Positions 28,543-38,290 of a stretch of 64,000 nt of DNA are shown here, one piece after another. Where the stretch lies: assembly GCA_016234595.1 (NCBI GenBank), contig JACRBG010000046.1:184919-248918 (forward strand), read 5' to 3'. The notes under the pieces were generated by a model. That model did not search any database. It saw only the letters and a program-made list of their open reading frames with translations, and was not told the DNA's origin. Source of the DNA: Chloroflexota bacterium (GTDB lineage Bacteria > Chloroflexota > Anaerolineae > Aggregatilineales > J027). Position numbers and translations under genes: made by a program. How positions within the stretch are numbered: position 1 is the stretch's first letter; each line of letters opens with the position of its first letter.

Positions 28543-28887
28543 TTAGACACTTTCCAACAGTAGATTCAATTTCAATTTTAACGACTCGACGGTGGCTTGT
28601 CTGTCCGATTCAGAGGGATCGATTGTTTCTAAGGCTTGCAATAGCACCACCAATTCATCGCGGGAGAACAAACTTGGTGGCAAGACCGCCCCACGAATCA
28701 ACCGATAACCTCCTCCCTGCCCCATATCGGATTCCACTTGTACACCTAAATCGCGCAGCAACATGACATAGCGACGGACGGTGCGGCTATCCACTTCAAG
28801 TCGTTCGGCAAGATCATTGGCATTCAGGCCGGGATTGGCGTGCAAAATATGGAGCAGCGTCAGAAGACGTGTCGCTGGAGTATACAA
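28543..28887 (-). CDS. YafY-like HTH regulator lacking a WYL domain
   Basis: The TTG at 28887 is chosen because the protein then begins LYTPATRLLTLLHIL, matching the usual N-terminus of YafY-type regulators (M-Y-S/T-P-T-R). The resulting 114 residues hold an HTH_11 winged helix (NANDLAERLEVDSRTVRRY, then GVQVESDMGQGGGYRL) and a short tail with PSLFSRDEL. The family normally continues into a ligand-binding WYL domain, which is missing here. A longer in-frame reading to 28989 would overlap the divergent SRPBCC gene. It probably regulates that neighbour. Confidence 0.75.
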   Translation of the reverse strand: MYTPATRLLTLLHILHANPGLNANDLAERLEVDSRTVRRYVMLLRDLGVQVESDMGQGGGYRLIRGAVLPPSLFSRDELVVLLQALETIDPSESDRQATVESLKLKLNLLLESV

Positions 28888-28974
28888 TTGCCCCACCCTT
28901 TCTAGGAACGATGCTGTCCTACTTCGCGGCGAAAATAGGAAGTGTCTACATGATTTAAAATGAAAGGCTGATTG

Positions 28975-29451
28975 ATGTTCACCGCACAACGAATTTCACA
29001 TACACACACCCTAGAGTTTACCGCATCCGCTGAACAATTGTTCCCCTTATTTACCCCGGTCAAAGAGAAACTTTGGTTGGCCCATTGGGAATTCACACCG
29101 CTTTATCATGACACTGAATTTTTGGAGGAAGCGGGGGCGGTTTTTAAAACCCAACATGGTGATCAACCCGAAGAGTTTTGGGTGATGGCCGATTATGATC
29201 CACAGCAGTATCTGGTTCAATATGTACGTTTTTTGCCAGATTTACTGGTGACCACCATCCAAATTCAATGTGAGTCTTTGGGGAATCAGACACGCGCCAG
29301 GGTCACTTATACCCGTACTGGATTAAGCGAGGCAGGTAACGTTAAATTAGCACACGTTACAGCAGAAGCCTATCGTGAGCAAATGGCCTTTTGGCAAAAA
29401 GCAATCGAGCATTACTTGGAAACAGGTAAGGCGTTAATCGCGGTGCATTAA
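28975..29451 (+). CDS. SRPBCC (START/Bet v1-like) domain protein
   Basis: This is a single-domain protein of about 158 residues with the SRPBCC pattern: an opening strand (HTHTLEFTASAEQLFPLFTP), a central VKEKLWLAHWEF helix and a long C-terminal helix (AYREQMAFWQKAIEHYL). The family binds lipids or hydrophobic ligands in a deep pocket. The ATG at 28975 is used; a TTG lies one codon earlier. It is divergently transcribed from the small HTH regulator, with 87 bp between starts. Confidence 0.8.
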   Translation: MFTAQRISHTHTLEFTASAEQLFPLFTPVKEKLWLAHWEFTPLYHDTEFLEEAGAVFKTQHGDQPEEFWVMADYDPQQYLVQYVRFLPDLLVTTIQIQCESLGNQTRARVTYTRTGLSEAGNVKLAHVTAEAYREQMAFWQKAIEHYLETGKALIAVH

Positions 29452-29459
29452 AAAACATA

Positions 29460-29481
29460 GGGCAGAATTATCCTTCTGCCC
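29460..29481. terminator. Bidirectional hairpin between convergent genes (GGGCAG type)
   Basis: An 8-bp perfect stem, GGGCAGAA (29460-29467) with TTCTGCCC (29474-29481), has loop TTATCC, between the SRPBCC gene and lepA. An A-run precedes it and TTGTTTT follows, so both strands can use it. It is related to the hairpins at 11200 and 45196. Confidence 0.8.
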
Positions 29482-29488
29482 AGTTGTT

Positions 29489-31294
29489 TTAATCATCGTC
29501 GAGGCTGAGAACCGCCATAAACGCTTCTTGGGGGACTTCTACACTACCAATCATCTTCATACGCTTCTTGCCTTTTTTCTGCTTTTCCAGCAGTTTGCGC
29601 TTACGGGTGATGTCACCACCATAGCATTTTGCTAACACGTCTTTGCGAAGTGCTTTAACATTGGCGCGGCTGATAATGCGATTTTCAGCAGCAGCCTGAA
29701 TCGGCACGACAAATTGCTGTTGAGGAATCAAATCCTTCAATTTCGTGACCATTTTTTGGCCTTTGTGGAAAGCATGATCTTTGTGAACAATCATCGCCAA
29801 GGCATCCACCGGGTCGTTGTTGACCAAGATTTCCAGCTTGACCAATTTATCAGGCCGATATTCCAAGAATTGATAGTCGAGGCTGGCATAGCCCTTGGTT
29901 GCGCTCTTCAGCTTGTCATAAAAATCAATGATGAGTTCAGCCAATGGCAGACGATAGGACAGCATGACACGCTTGGGGTCAAGATATTCCATCGTGACAT
30001 ACTCACCACGTTTGGAAGTCACCAATTCCATAATCGGGCCGATATAGGTATCCGGTGTAAACACCTGAATACTCATCCAAGGCTCCCGAATCTCATCAAT
30101 TGTAGATTCATCAGGTAAGGCGGCGGGGCTATCAATCCGCACAATTTCACCTGTATTCCGCAACACTACTTCGTATTCCACGCTTGGCGCGGTTGCCAAT
30201 ACATCAAGGTCATACTCGCGTTCAAGGCGTTCTTGCACAATCGTCATGTGGAACAGGCCTAAAAAGCCAACACGGAAGCCAAAATTCAGGGCCTGCGACG
30301 TTTCGGGCACATACGTAAGTGAGGCGTCATTCAACTGCAATTTTTCCAGTGCGTCTTTAAGCTCGGAGTAGTCATCATTTTCAACGGGATAAAAGCCTGC
30401 AAAGACCATCGGCTTAGGGGGGGCATAACCCGGTAGTGGTTCACTAGCGCCGTTGATTTTGAGGGTGACGGTATCCCCCACACGGCATTCTTGTAGCGTC
30501 TTTAAGCCAGTGGCGATATAACCTACGCTTCCGGTGGTTAATTCATCAATCGGCGTCAAGCCGGGGGTAAAAATACCAATTTCAATCGGTTCAACCGTCA
30601 CATTGGTACTCATCATGAGCAGCTTGTCGCGCTTGGTTACTTTGCCCTCAATCACACGGATATAGACAATCACCCCGCGATAGCTATCATAGTGGCTGTC
30701 AAAAATGAGCGCCCGCAGTGGTTTATCGGGATGACTTTCCGGATGTGGCACACGATCCACCACCGCCTGCAACACCTCCTCAACCCCAATACCCGTTTTA
30801 GCACTAACACGCAGCATCTTCTCTTTTTCGATACCCAGTAAATCTTCTAGTTCTTGGGCTATCCGATCAGGGTCAGCCGCAGGAAGATCAATTTTGTTGA
30901 TGACAGGGATGATTTCAAGGTCAGCATCCAGCGCCAAATAAAGATTTGCCAGTGTTTGAGCCTCAATCCCCTGCGAGGCATCCACCACCAATAGCGCCCC
31001 TTCACAGGCTTGCAATGCGCGACTGACCTCATAAGTGAAGTCCACATGACCGGGGGTGTCAATCAAATTCATTTCATATTCTTGTCCATCAGCCGCTGTC
31101 CACTTCATGCGAACCGCGGAGGCTTTGATAGTCACACCCCGTTCTTTTTCAAGTTCCATGCTATCCAGCAACTGGGCTTCCATATCGCGGTCACTGATGG
31201 TTCCAGTGACTTGCAGCAAGCGATCTGCCAGTGTGCTTTTGCCATGATCAATATGGGCAATAATGCAAAAATTCCGAATCCGCGAAGTATCCAT
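29489..31294 (-). CDS. lepA: Elongation factor 4 (LepA)
   Basis: LepA is a ribosome-associated GTPase. With the ATG at 31294 the protein is 601 residues, the family's normal size, and starts [21 protein letters not shown], the standard LepA N-terminus containing G1. G3 (DTPGHVDF) and G4 ([10 protein letters not shown]) follow, and the LepA-specific C-terminal domain includes [18 protein letters not shown]. An in-frame upstream extension to 31375 adds 27 unlikely residues and overlaps a candidate -10 box. Confidence 0.96.
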   Translation of the reverse strand: MDTSRIRNFCIIAHIDHGKSTLADRLLQVTGTISDRDMEAQLLDSMELEKERGVTIKASAVRMKWTAADGQEYEMNLIDTPGHVDFTYEVSRALQACEGALLVVDASQGIEAQTLANLYLALDADLEIIPVINKIDLPAADPDRIAQELEDLLGIEKEKMLRVSAKTGIGVEEVLQAVVDRVPHPESHPDKPLRALIFDSHYDSYRGVIVYIRVIEGKVTKRDKLLMMSTNVTVEPIEIGIFTPGLTPIDELTTGSVGYIATGLKTLQECRVGDTVTLKINGASEPLPGYAPPKPMVFAGFYPVENDDYSELKDALEKLQLNDASLTYVPETSQALNFGFRVGFLGLFHMTIVQERLEREYDLDVLATAPSVEYEVVLRNTGEIVRIDSPAALPDESTIDEIREPWMSIQVFTPDTYIGPIMELVTSKRGEYVTMEYLDPKRVMLSYRLPLAELIIDFYDKLKSATKGYASLDYQFLEYRPDKLVKLEILVNNDPVDALAMIVHKDHAFHKGQKMVTKLKDLIPQQQFVVPIQAAAENRIISRANVKALRKDVLAKCYGGDITRKRKLLEKQKKGKKRMKMIGSVEVPQEAFMAVLSLDDD

Positions 31295-31337
31295 CCAACC
31301 GTCCCTGAAAAGCTGAAAATATGGGCGTAATCCCTTC

Positions 31338-31343
31338 AGTATA
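31338..31343 (-). promoter_or_regulatory. Candidate -10 box for lepA
   Basis: TATACT on the minus strand lies 44 bp before the lepA ATG, with TTTATC (three of six -35 matches) 17 bp further upstream. Confidence 0.35.
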
Positions 31344-31484
31344 GCGGATTCACCCCCCATGATAAAGGTAAACAATTCAAGTCATATAATTGCACAATCA
31401 CGCAATTGCTCATTTTTTGAACCGCTACTAAAATAGTGCAGTAAATTAGCAGAGGCATACTTTTTATCTATAGGAGATTCTAAG

Positions 31485-32435
31485 ATGACAACCCGACCCT
31501 TTGATCAGTTTCGGCAGGAAATTCTAGGCAACTATAATCAGGGCAAGTATCGAGAAGCTCTTGTGAGTATCTCAGAAGCCTTAGTTCAGCATCCCGAACG
31601 CGCTCAATTATTACTTTATTGGAATATGTGCATGTATGGCAGGCTGAATGATGTTAAGGCCACCATTCAAGAATTTCAAAAGGCCATTGATGCGGGCTAT
31701 TGGTATGCAGCTGACCAATTGGCGGATGATGATGCCGACCTGTTACCTGCCACGAGTCACCCTGAATTTATTCGATTACGCGAAATTGCGGTGGCACGAT
31801 ATCAAGAAGCGGTTGCCAATTCTAAGCCTGAATTGCTAGTGCTGCCCCTACATCCCAACGCTAAAGCCCCCTACCCGCTTTTACTGGTACTGCATGGGAA
31901 TAACAACAATGCCGAAGACACCGCCCCGTTTTGGCGCTCATTAACCGAACAAGGTTGGTTGGTCGCGTTAGCCCAATCCTCCCAAACTACGGGCGCCAAT
32001 ACTTACATCTGGAATGACCATGCAATGGCCGTACCGGAAATTCAGGCCCATTTAGCCCAACTGAAAAATGATTATGCCATTGATGAAAATTGCGTGGTTG
32101 TCGGTGGATTTTCAGCAGGGGCGGGGTTGGCGTGCCGAGTCGTGTTGAAGCAGGACATCAAAGCCAAAGGGTTTGTAGCGCTTGGGGCATATATTGCCAG
32201 CCCCGAAGAATTGTTGGCTGAAGTGAATGATGAGGCAATCAAGCATGTACATGGGGTCAACATCATCGGCGATCAAGATGAGTCATGTTTACCCGGCACG
32301 CTCAAATTGACAGGGATGCTCAAAGAACATGGCATCGCCTGTCAAATCAGCATAATTGAAGGGATAGGGCACAGTTATCCAGTGGATTTTGCCGAGCGCC
32401 TTTGCAAAGCTACCAAGTTCATCCTCAACCGCTAA
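31485..32435 (+). CDS. Alpha/beta-hydrolase (phospholipase/carboxylesterase-like)
   Basis: The 316-residue protein begins with about 110 residues of helical, TPR-like sequence (REALVSISEALVQHPERAQ), then an esterase domain. That domain has the oxyanion strand LLLVLHGNNNN, the nucleophile Ser in GGFSAGAG (about 205), an acid in IIGDQDESC and the His in GIGHSYPVDF. The fold resembles dienelactone hydrolase and phospholipase/carboxylesterase enzymes. No signal peptide is present, so it is probably cytoplasmic. GGAG 8 bp before the ATG supports the start. The last 4 bp overlap the convergent zinc-ribbon gene. Confidence 0.85.
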   Translation: MTTRPFDQFRQEILGNYNQGKYREALVSISEALVQHPERAQLLLYWNMCMYGRLNDVKATIQEFQKAIDAGYWYAADQLADDDADLLPATSHPEFIRLREIAVARYQEAVANSKPELLVLPLHPNAKAPYPLLLVLHGNNNNAEDTAPFWRSLTEQGWLVALAQSSQTTGANTYIWNDHAMAVPEIQAHLAQLKNDYAIDENCVVVGGFSAGAGLACRVVLKQDIKAKGFVALGAYIASPEELLAEVNDEAIKHVHGVNIIGDQDESCLPGTLKLTGMLKEHGIACQISIIEGIGHSYPVDFAERLCKATKFILNR

Positions 32436-33046
32436 TAATTGTTATCGTCCACCCATTCGAGGTTTTCATTCTGCACCTTGGGCTGCGCGCGATTGGGTGG
32501 GCGAGCCTCATATTCGCCCACATCATAGGGCGATTGAGCACGATTGGGGGCAGGGGTACTGCTGCGACGCTTGGCTGAAGCATTCCCCGCTGTAATTGCC
32601 TCGGCCTCGCCTGATGCAATTTGGGGTGTCGCGCAGTAGGGACACAGATTCCACGACAGTTCTAGCATTTGATGACAGGCTACGCATGCTTTTTTCAACT
32701 TGGTGTGGCAAAACGGGCAGACCTGCCATTCGTGTTTAGTGGGGCGGCCACAACCGGGACACGCCGGTTTATCTTCAATGCCCTGCAATAATGCTTCTTC
32801 TTCTAGTGAGCGTTCATAAGCATCGGCCAGAGTTTCGCGCGGGCGCAACATAATGTAGATAATCAAGCCAAAAATATTAAGCAAGCCGACCAAAATGGCG
32901 GCGGCAATTTGCGCGAGGGGGTCACGCGAACGGGCTTTCATGTCGCTGTATGTCCAGATAACAAACGCCACTGAAAAGGCCGTAAAAACTGCGCCAAATA
33001 TTGTGACGCTGGCAAGGACAATACTGTTTAAGGTATCCGTACTCAT
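32432..33046 (-). CDS. Membrane protein with double zinc ribbon
   Basis: The 204-residue protein has two membrane helices (about 9-31 and 44-67). A cytoplasmic region follows with four CxxC pairs forming two zinc ribbons: CPGC with CPFC, and CVAC with CPYC (about 95-142). The tail is low-complexity and acidic. Double-zinc-ribbon membrane proteins are common in Chloroflexota; their role is unknown. Confidence 0.8.
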   Translation of the reverse strand: MSTDTLNSIVLASVTIFGAVFTAFSVAFVIWTYSDMKARSRDPLAQIAAAILVGLLNIFGLIIYIMLRPRETLADAYERSLEEEALLQGIEDKPACPGCGRPTKHEWQVCPFCHTKLKKACVACHQMLELSWNLCPYCATPQIASGEAEAITAGNASAKRRSSTPAPNRAQSPYDVGEYEARPPNRAQPKVQNENLEWVDDNNY

Positions 33047-33148
33047 GGAATAGTGACTCCCGTTGTCAGGTCGGCGCAGTCTAAAGTTTTATATCCGCGT
33101 TCGACCACATGGGCTAAAATCATGTAAAGCAATGGGGCAAAGTATAGC

Positions 33149-33850
33149 ATGGGGCATAGGATGGGGCAATTTCGGCCACCGCTAAAAAAGACGATTGAAA
33201 GCCTGCGCAGTCAAGCAAGCCACGCTGGCATGGCGTCGTTATCCAATGTCGAGCTATTGGCTCTCATTTTGCACAATGGCAATGCAGGCGAAGATGTTTT
33301 TGCATTGGCCGACTATGTGCTGCAACATTTTAGCGACCTTGAAGGGGTGGCCCAAGCGAGTCTAGATGAATTAACGCAAATCTCTGGTATTGGTCAAGGC
33401 TTGGCAACCCGTTTACAAGCTGCCCTTATGTTGGGTCAGCGTGTTTCGCTGTTTCAGGCCGAAGACCACCCGATTATTCGACGCCCCTCCGATGCAGTGC
33501 GCCTCATTGAGCGCCATTTAATCGCCCTACCCCAAGAGCAATTGATTGTTGTGTTGATGGATACTCAAAACCGCGTGATGAATTTGGAAACGGTGTATAT
33601 CGGCAGTCTGAATACGACGGTGGTACGGGTCGCGGAAATTTTTCGTCCCGCGATATTACAAAATAGTGCAGGTCTTATTTTGGCACACAATCACCCGTCT
33701 GGCGATGCCACTCCGTCGAATGATGATGTTCAATTGACGCAAGATGCGGTGGCTGCCGGTAAATTATTAGACATCGCCGTGCTAGATCACCTTGTTATTG
33801 GTCGTGGTGAATGGGTCTCTATGCGCGAACGTGGCTTAGGATTCGAGTAA
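33149..33850 (+). CDS. radC: RadC family JAB-domain protein
   Basis: The 233-residue protein has an N-terminal helix-hairpin-helix region (LSNVELLALILHNGNAGEDV and LTQISGIGQGLATRL). A C-terminal JAB/MPN domain follows with the metal motif HNHPSGDATPSNDD (about 176-189) and the upstream Glu in VAEIFRPAI. This is the standard RadC layout. The name is historical; a role in DNA repair is not confirmed for the family. Its ATG at 33149 and another 12 bp later are both possible starts. Confidence 0.94.
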   Translation: MGHRMGQFRPPLKKTIESLRSQASHAGMASLSNVELLALILHNGNAGEDVFALADYVLQHFSDLEGVAQASLDELTQISGIGQGLATRLQAALMLGQRVSLFQAEDHPIIRRPSDAVRLIERHLIALPQEQLIVVLMDTQNRVMNLETVYIGSLNTTVVRVAEIFRPAILQNSAGLILAHNHPSGDATPSNDDVQLTQDAVAAGKLLDIAVLDHLVIGRGEWVSMRERGLGFE

Positions 33851-33851
33851 T

Positions 33852-35156
33852 TCAATCAGGATAATTGACTCCTATCAAGGCAAATTCACTGACATAGGCC
33901 TCGTATTGGTGGCCCGAAGCGTATATCTCTACATAATTAATCTTTATAGGCCTCTCTAAATCTCGGCGGTCAATTGGTAAATCTTGAATAAAATCGCTGG
34001 ACTCAAAAGTATACCAGACTTGTTTATTCACATGCTCATGATCGCGTGAACAAAAATCGCAGCGAATTCGTGCCCCCGTGCCTTGATCAAAATGAATGTA
34101 AAACCCTTGTATCCATTCCGTACCACTCACGTTTGTTGAATAACCCATTTTAAGGATGACAGGGCACTCTGTTCCCTGTGCCCCACAGCCGCTGACAGAA
34201 TGGCTTTCAAGGTAGACAGTTGCCCTGATATACAAACTATCATACTGACTAACGTCAAGGAGTAGGTATTCCTTACATCCAATTTGAGCCTCATGGTTTC
34301 GATTCGACCCGATTCTCGCTAAATGTAAGGCATAACGATCTTGGAAAAAAACACGCTCTTTAATACCGGGCGGTTCATTCCATTCATTTAAGGCCGGCGG
34401 AAGATCACACCCCCAAATATCTGGGACTTTCTCATCAATTGATGAGGCATCTAAAAACATCGGATTTGCTAGAAGGTCAACAAGTACCGTTTCGATCTGC
34501 GGAGCCTGCCCCTTCTGAAAAATGCCGGTTTGATTGGTTTCGAGCAATTTTGCATTATTGTTTCGGTCAACGACCACAGCTTGACCATAGCGGACATTCA
34601 CATGGAGGCGATCTGGGCTAAAGTCAAGCAGATAATAACCTCCATTGTCTAATCGCACATGGTAATTGCCTTTTTCATCCCGAATTTCCAAACGCAATTC
34701 ACGCTCTAGGCGCGGGCTAATGACAATGTCCACTTTGCCAATCGCATCGGTAATGACAACCGAATAGGGCTGATCACCAAGTCCAAAACGTGGGCGCGAG
34801 GCTTGGCTCAAAACCAAGCTACTGCCGCCCAAAATTTGCACAGTCGCTAGCACTTGATCATCATTCAGAGGGTCGGCAATAGTCAGTTGCCCCTGTGAAA
34901 GCTCATCAGCACGTAAACCATCGCCAGTTTGGACAGGGTAACGATCACGCACAACCCGTTCAGTATCGTTGGGGGCAGTATAGCCAATCGTGCCACGGCT
35001 GACCTTGACAGTGGTTCGTAAATCAATCGTCGAGTCAAAGAGTACCCAATTGATGGCCCATGCAATACTTGCCATGAGTAAACAAAAGGTGACAAACGCA
35101 GTGAGCAAGGTAGCCCATGCGATTCGTTGGGGATAGCGTGCAGTGATAGATGTCAT
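33852..35156 (-). CDS. FecR-like membrane-anchored protein, 434 aa
   Basis: A cytoplasmic N-terminus and one helix (about 14-38) lead to an extracytoplasmic region. Its first part (about 45-215) resembles a FecR-type beta domain: VSRGTIGY, VQTGDGLRADELSQGQLTIAD, VVDRNNN. The last part (about 240-434) looks like a jelly-roll carbohydrate-binding-like domain, with paired cysteines (GCGAQGTECPV; RCDFC). The function is not known. Its start overlaps the acyP stop by 4 bp, so the pair is translationally coupled. Confidence 0.7.
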   Translation of the reverse strand: MTSITARYPQRIAWATLLTAFVTFCLLMASIAWAINWVLFDSTIDLRTTVKVSRGTIGYTAPNDTERVVRDRYPVQTGDGLRADELSQGQLTIADPLNDDQVLATVQILGGSSLVLSQASRPRFGLGDQPYSVVITDAIGKVDIVISPRLERELRLEIRDEKGNYHVRLDNGGYYLLDFSPDRLHVNVRYGQAVVVDRNNNAKLLETNQTGIFQKGQAPQIETVLVDLLANPMFLDASSIDEKVPDIWGCDLPPALNEWNEPPGIKERVFFQDRYALHLARIGSNRNHEAQIGCKEYLLLDVSQYDSLYIRATVYLESHSVSGCGAQGTECPVILKMGYSTNVSGTEWIQGFYIHFDQGTGARIRCDFCSRDHEHVNKQVWYTFESSDFIQDLPIDRRDLERPIKINYVEIYASGHQYEAYVSEFALIGVNYPD

Positions 35157-35452
35157 TCGCCAAAATACTTAATTCTAAAACGAGTAAATTCGCCCGTAGC
35201 CGACCAATATTCTTTTTCGACGCCCTCAACCCTAGCGGATGTTGGGCCATGATTTAGAAACTCTTCGAAGATACGCAGTTGTTCAGGGCTACCTTCGGCG
35301 ACGACCTCCACCGAGCCATCACCGCGATTTCGTACCCACCCCACCAAGCCAAGTTCATTGGCTCGCTGTTCGGTATAGTAACGAAAGCTAACTCCTTGGA
35401 CTCGCCCACACACCACAGCATGAAGTTGCTGATGTTCACCGGAATCGGCCAT
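35153..35452 (-). CDS. acyP: Acylphosphatase
   Basis: This 99-residue enzyme hydrolyses acyl phosphates. The signature GRVQGVSFRYYTE carries the phosphate-binding Arg, and GWVRNRGDGSVEVVAEG carries the catalytic Asn. Its length is normal. It is coupled by a 4-bp ATGA overlap to the FecR-like gene downstream and is separated from the upstream HEAT gene by a strong terminator. Confidence 0.94.
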   Translation of the reverse strand: MADSGEHQQLHAVVCGRVQGVSFRYYTEQRANELGLVGWVRNRGDGSVEVVAEGSPEQLRIFEEFLNHGPTSARVEGVEKEYWSATGEFTRFRIKYFGE

Positions 35453-35468
35453 TTTGCTCTAGCCCCTC

Positions 35469-35514
35469 AAAAAAAATCGGCAGATGAGTTTATGTTGACC
35501 CACCTGCCGATTTT
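35469..35514 (-). terminator. Rho-independent terminator after rseP-HEAT unit
   Basis: The 10-bp stem AAATCGGCAG with CTGCCGATTT has a 20-nt loop and, on the minus strand, is followed by a run of T (A-run at 35469-35476). It ends the transcript carrying the HEAT-repeat gene. It lies just upstream of acyP, which must therefore have its own promoter or depend on read-through. Confidence 0.85.
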
Positions 35515-35543
35515 ATCACTGGATTGCCAGATTTAAAGTGTCG

Positions 35544-36704
35544 TTAGTTTAACGACGCCCAATCATTGGAATCCAATTCATCATCGTCCTCAAACTCATC
35601 TAACTCGCCCAATTCATCGAAATCATCGTCGAAAGCGTACTCAAAATCATCCACGCCCTCAAGATCATCTTCAAGATTGAACAGAGGGAAGAATTGCTCA
35701 CCCACTAATGAGGCCATCCCAAGCGCCTCTTCAGCAGCTTCAGCCAATTCATCATCCTCATTTTGGTCAGCAAGTTCCATAATTTCGGCGAGGGCTTCAC
35801 GGGCTTCCTTGCTACCAATTTCACCCATAGCCCACACCGCCATCAGCCGGATTTCATAGTCATCTTCGTAGGCCAGTTCGATTAGACGGCGGACGGACCC
35901 TGCCAATTCCAATTGGCCCGCACCACGAACAGCCTCAAACCGAATCTCAGGTTCGCGGTTATCGAGTTCTTTCATGATAATGTCTTTCCAACGCACATCA
36001 CATGAGCTGCCCATCGCAAAAATCGCGCTGGCCTTCATCAAAAGATCATCGCTATAGTAGGCCTCGTAAATCAGGTCCGGCAGGCGTGGATGGGTGCAGA
36101 ACGAAATCGCCTCTAATGCGCGACGCCGCACTTCATCGTCCTCACGCAAGTCATCGTAACGGGCCAGCACCACTTTTTGGGCCTGTTCAGCTAGGCGACC
36201 ATCAAATTCTTCCAACTCGCCATCCCGGATAAAGCGCCCTAGCCCTTCAACGGCGGCAGCACGGACGAGTGGCACATTATCTCGAACAAGACTCATTAGA
36301 TGATGATACATGCGCTCAGAGCCGACATACCATGTCATAGCGACACCCTCAGCCCGCACTTCCGGGTCGTCGTCCTCAAAGGCTAGATAGGAAAAAGCCT
36401 CAAAATCGAGATCAAAATTGGTTTCACTGACTTCGGTCAGCAATTTCGCGGTGCGGCGACGTTGCATGGCTGGAATTTCGGGCCACACTTTTCGCAGGAT
36501 AGCCACTGATTCATCCACTAAATCTGATAAGCCATAAATTGCCCCAGCGGGTAATACAGCTTCCGAATGTTCAGTGTTTTGCAGAGCCAAAACCGTCTCG
36601 GCAATGGGAAATGGTCGGAGGCGAATTTCGTCTAGGCCCTTATCATCATCAATGTCGTTATCGAAATCAAAATCATACCCGTTTTTGGTTAGCTTCTTTG
36701 CCAT
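35544..36704 (-). CDS. HEAT-repeat protein with acidic tail
   Basis: The 386-residue soluble protein is made of helical HEAT repeats (for example DDPEVRAEGVAMTWYVG, VPLVRAAAVEGLGRFI, EIRFEAVRGAGQLE, YEIRLMAVWAMGEIGS). The C-terminal about 40 residues are almost entirely Asp/Glu, and the N-terminus is also acidic. Such proteins usually act as protein-binding scaffolds. GGGAG lies before the ATG at 36704. It follows rseP by 15 bp and is probably cotranscribed with it. Confidence 0.88.
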   Translation of the reverse strand: MAKKLTKNGYDFDFDNDIDDDKGLDEIRLRPFPIAETVLALQNTEHSEAVLPAGAIYGLSDLVDESVAILRKVWPEIPAMQRRRTAKLLTEVSETNFDLDFEAFSYLAFEDDDPEVRAEGVAMTWYVGSERMYHHLMSLVRDNVPLVRAAAVEGLGRFIRDGELEEFDGRLAEQAQKVVLARYDDLREDDEVRRRALEAISFCTHPRLPDLIYEAYYSDDLLMKASAIFAMGSSCDVRWKDIIMKELDNREPEIRFEAVRGAGQLELAGSVRRLIELAYEDDYEIRLMAVWAMGEIGSKEAREALAEIMELADQNEDDELAEAAEEALGMASLVGEQFFPLFNLEDDLEGVDDFEYAFDDDFDELGELDEFEDDDELDSNDWASLN

Positions 36705-36719
36705 ACATCTCCCTCTCTG

Positions 36720-38129
36720 CTAAAACGAGCTTAGATCAATCGGTTTTACAATGTCGAAAAATAGGATGACGACCATCAACGATAACAAAAAGAACATCCC
36801 GATCATATGTACCAAGCCTTCACGCTCTGGGGAGATCGGTTTGCCCCGCAATAATTCAATCACGACGAATAGAATACGCCCACCATCTAAGGCGGGGATA
36901 GGCAGCAAATTGGTCACCGCCAGCGCGATACTGATAATCGCCGCAAAACCTAGAATGGGATAAGGCGTTTTCTCTTCTTGGCTCTCTTTAATAAATTTCC
37001 CGCCCATTTGAGAGATTGCCACTGGGCCAGCCGGACGTGCTTGGGACGCATCAATTTCGCCACGAACGAGCATTACCGGGGCATAGAAAATCACACCAAT
37101 TGCCCGGACGAAATTACCAGAACCCGTCTCGAAAGCCGCTACTACATTTTCGGCCTGACGGACTTCGGTATGAATATCACGTTTGGCCGTAATTGCCCCA
37201 ATTGTTTCATCCAAGGGCGCGGCAGCGATTTGAATGCCGATGCGGGCGTCTTTTTCACCATCTAAAACGCGCGGTGTAACCTCAACATGCAGAGTTTCAT
37301 CCCCCCGCTGGATTGTGAAATCAACGGGAATATCCTCGTGGCTCTTGGTGTAATCCACAAGCATATCCACATCAGTCACAGGATTGTCATCAACTGCAAC
37401 TACCACATCATCAATTTTCAGGTCTGCTTCATAAGCAGGAGCGTCTTCCTCGATATTTGTAATTTGAACTTTTTCTTTCACGTCGTCCACTTGAAAGGGC
37501 ACAGGCGTGACAGTCAGTGTTTGGGTTTCGCCGTCTCGATTAATGGTCAGTTCTATGCTGTCTTTGTCCTTGACAGCATCTTCAAATTCCTCGAGGCGTT
37601 CAACCTTTTGACCATCTACATGCGTGACCTCGTCACCCGCTTGAAGTCCGGCGGCTTCGGCAGGCGACCCCGGCAAAATCTCAATCATCGTAATCTTGCC
37701 AACTTCAAAAGGCTGGAAAAAACCCGCGATCACGATAAATAGCACCAGCGCGGCAATGAAGTTCGCTAATGGCCCTGCAAACAAAAACCAAATACGCTCC
37801 CATGGGCCTGCTTCAAAGACACTCTTGGGGTTTTCGATATTCCGGCCTTCTATCTCGGCGCGGTCTTCTTTCATTTCCTCTTCGGACTTGGGGCGCACAA
37901 AATCTTCACCATAGGGGCGAACAAAGCCCCCTAGCGGAATCCAGTTGAGGGTATAGATGGTATCGCCCCTCCGAAAGAGAATAAGAGCGCGGGGTGGAAT
38001 CCCAATCCCAAATTCAAGGACGGTCACACCCACACTTTTGGCCGCAAAAAAATGGCCCAACTCGTGAATAATCACCAGTGGAATTAGCACAATGAAAAAG
38101 GACAGGACAGACAACACAAAACTATTCAT
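36720..38129 (-). CDS. rseP: Site-2 protease, RseP/RIP family zinc metalloprotease
   Basis: This 469-residue intramembrane protease (M50B) has the zinc motif HELGH (residues 22-26) in the first helix. Two PDZ domains lie outside (LPGSPAEAAGLQAGDEV and ITNIEEDAPAYEADLKIDDVV), and LLPIPALDGGRILF near the C-terminus supplies the third metal ligand. The family cuts membrane-bound anti-sigma factors or regulatory proteins after a first cleavage. The usual neighbours dxr and cdsA are absent. No anti-sigma factor is seen nearby. Confidence 0.94.
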   Translation of the reverse strand: MNSFVLSVLSFFIVLIPLVIIHELGHFFAAKSVGVTVLEFGIGIPPRALILFRRGDTIYTLNWIPLGGFVRPYGEDFVRPKSEEEMKEDRAEIEGRNIENPKSVFEAGPWERIWFLFAGPLANFIAALVLFIVIAGFFQPFEVGKITMIEILPGSPAEAAGLQAGDEVTHVDGQKVERLEEFEDAVKDKDSIELTINRDGETQTLTVTPVPFQVDDVKEKVQITNIEEDAPAYEADLKIDDVVVAVDDNPVTDVDMLVDYTKSHEDIPVDFTIQRGDETLHVEVTPRVLDGEKDARIGIQIAAAPLDETIGAITAKRDIHTEVRQAENVVAAFETGSGNFVRAIGVIFYAPVMLVRGEIDASQARPAGPVAISQMGGKFIKESQEEKTPYPILGFAAIISIALAVTNLLPIPALDGGRILFVVIELLRGKPISPEREGLVHMIGMFFLLSLMVVILFFDIVKPIDLSSF

Positions 38130-38218
38130 AGCAACTCAGAACCTCTCACCAGAACCAATATCAAGCCCGTCCTAATCCGTGCAGCAACTGGACAGACTAC
38201 TACCTGCAATTAGACACC

Positions 38219-38224
38219 ATTATA
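38219..38224 (-). promoter_or_regulatory. Candidate -10 box for rseP
   Basis: A perfect TATAAT on the minus strand sits 90 bp before the rseP start. TAGATT, three of six -35 matches, lies 17 bp further upstream. Confidence 0.4.
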
Positions 38225-38290
38225 GTTTTAATATGGTTTTTAATCTACGGGGGCGTTAATTAGATGCCTCATCCCTTGCCTAACTTACCC

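Noticed and set aside
31295..31375. N-terminal extension of lepA
   Set aside because: LepA proteins start at [13 protein letters not shown] sequences, and a candidate promoter lies within the extension.
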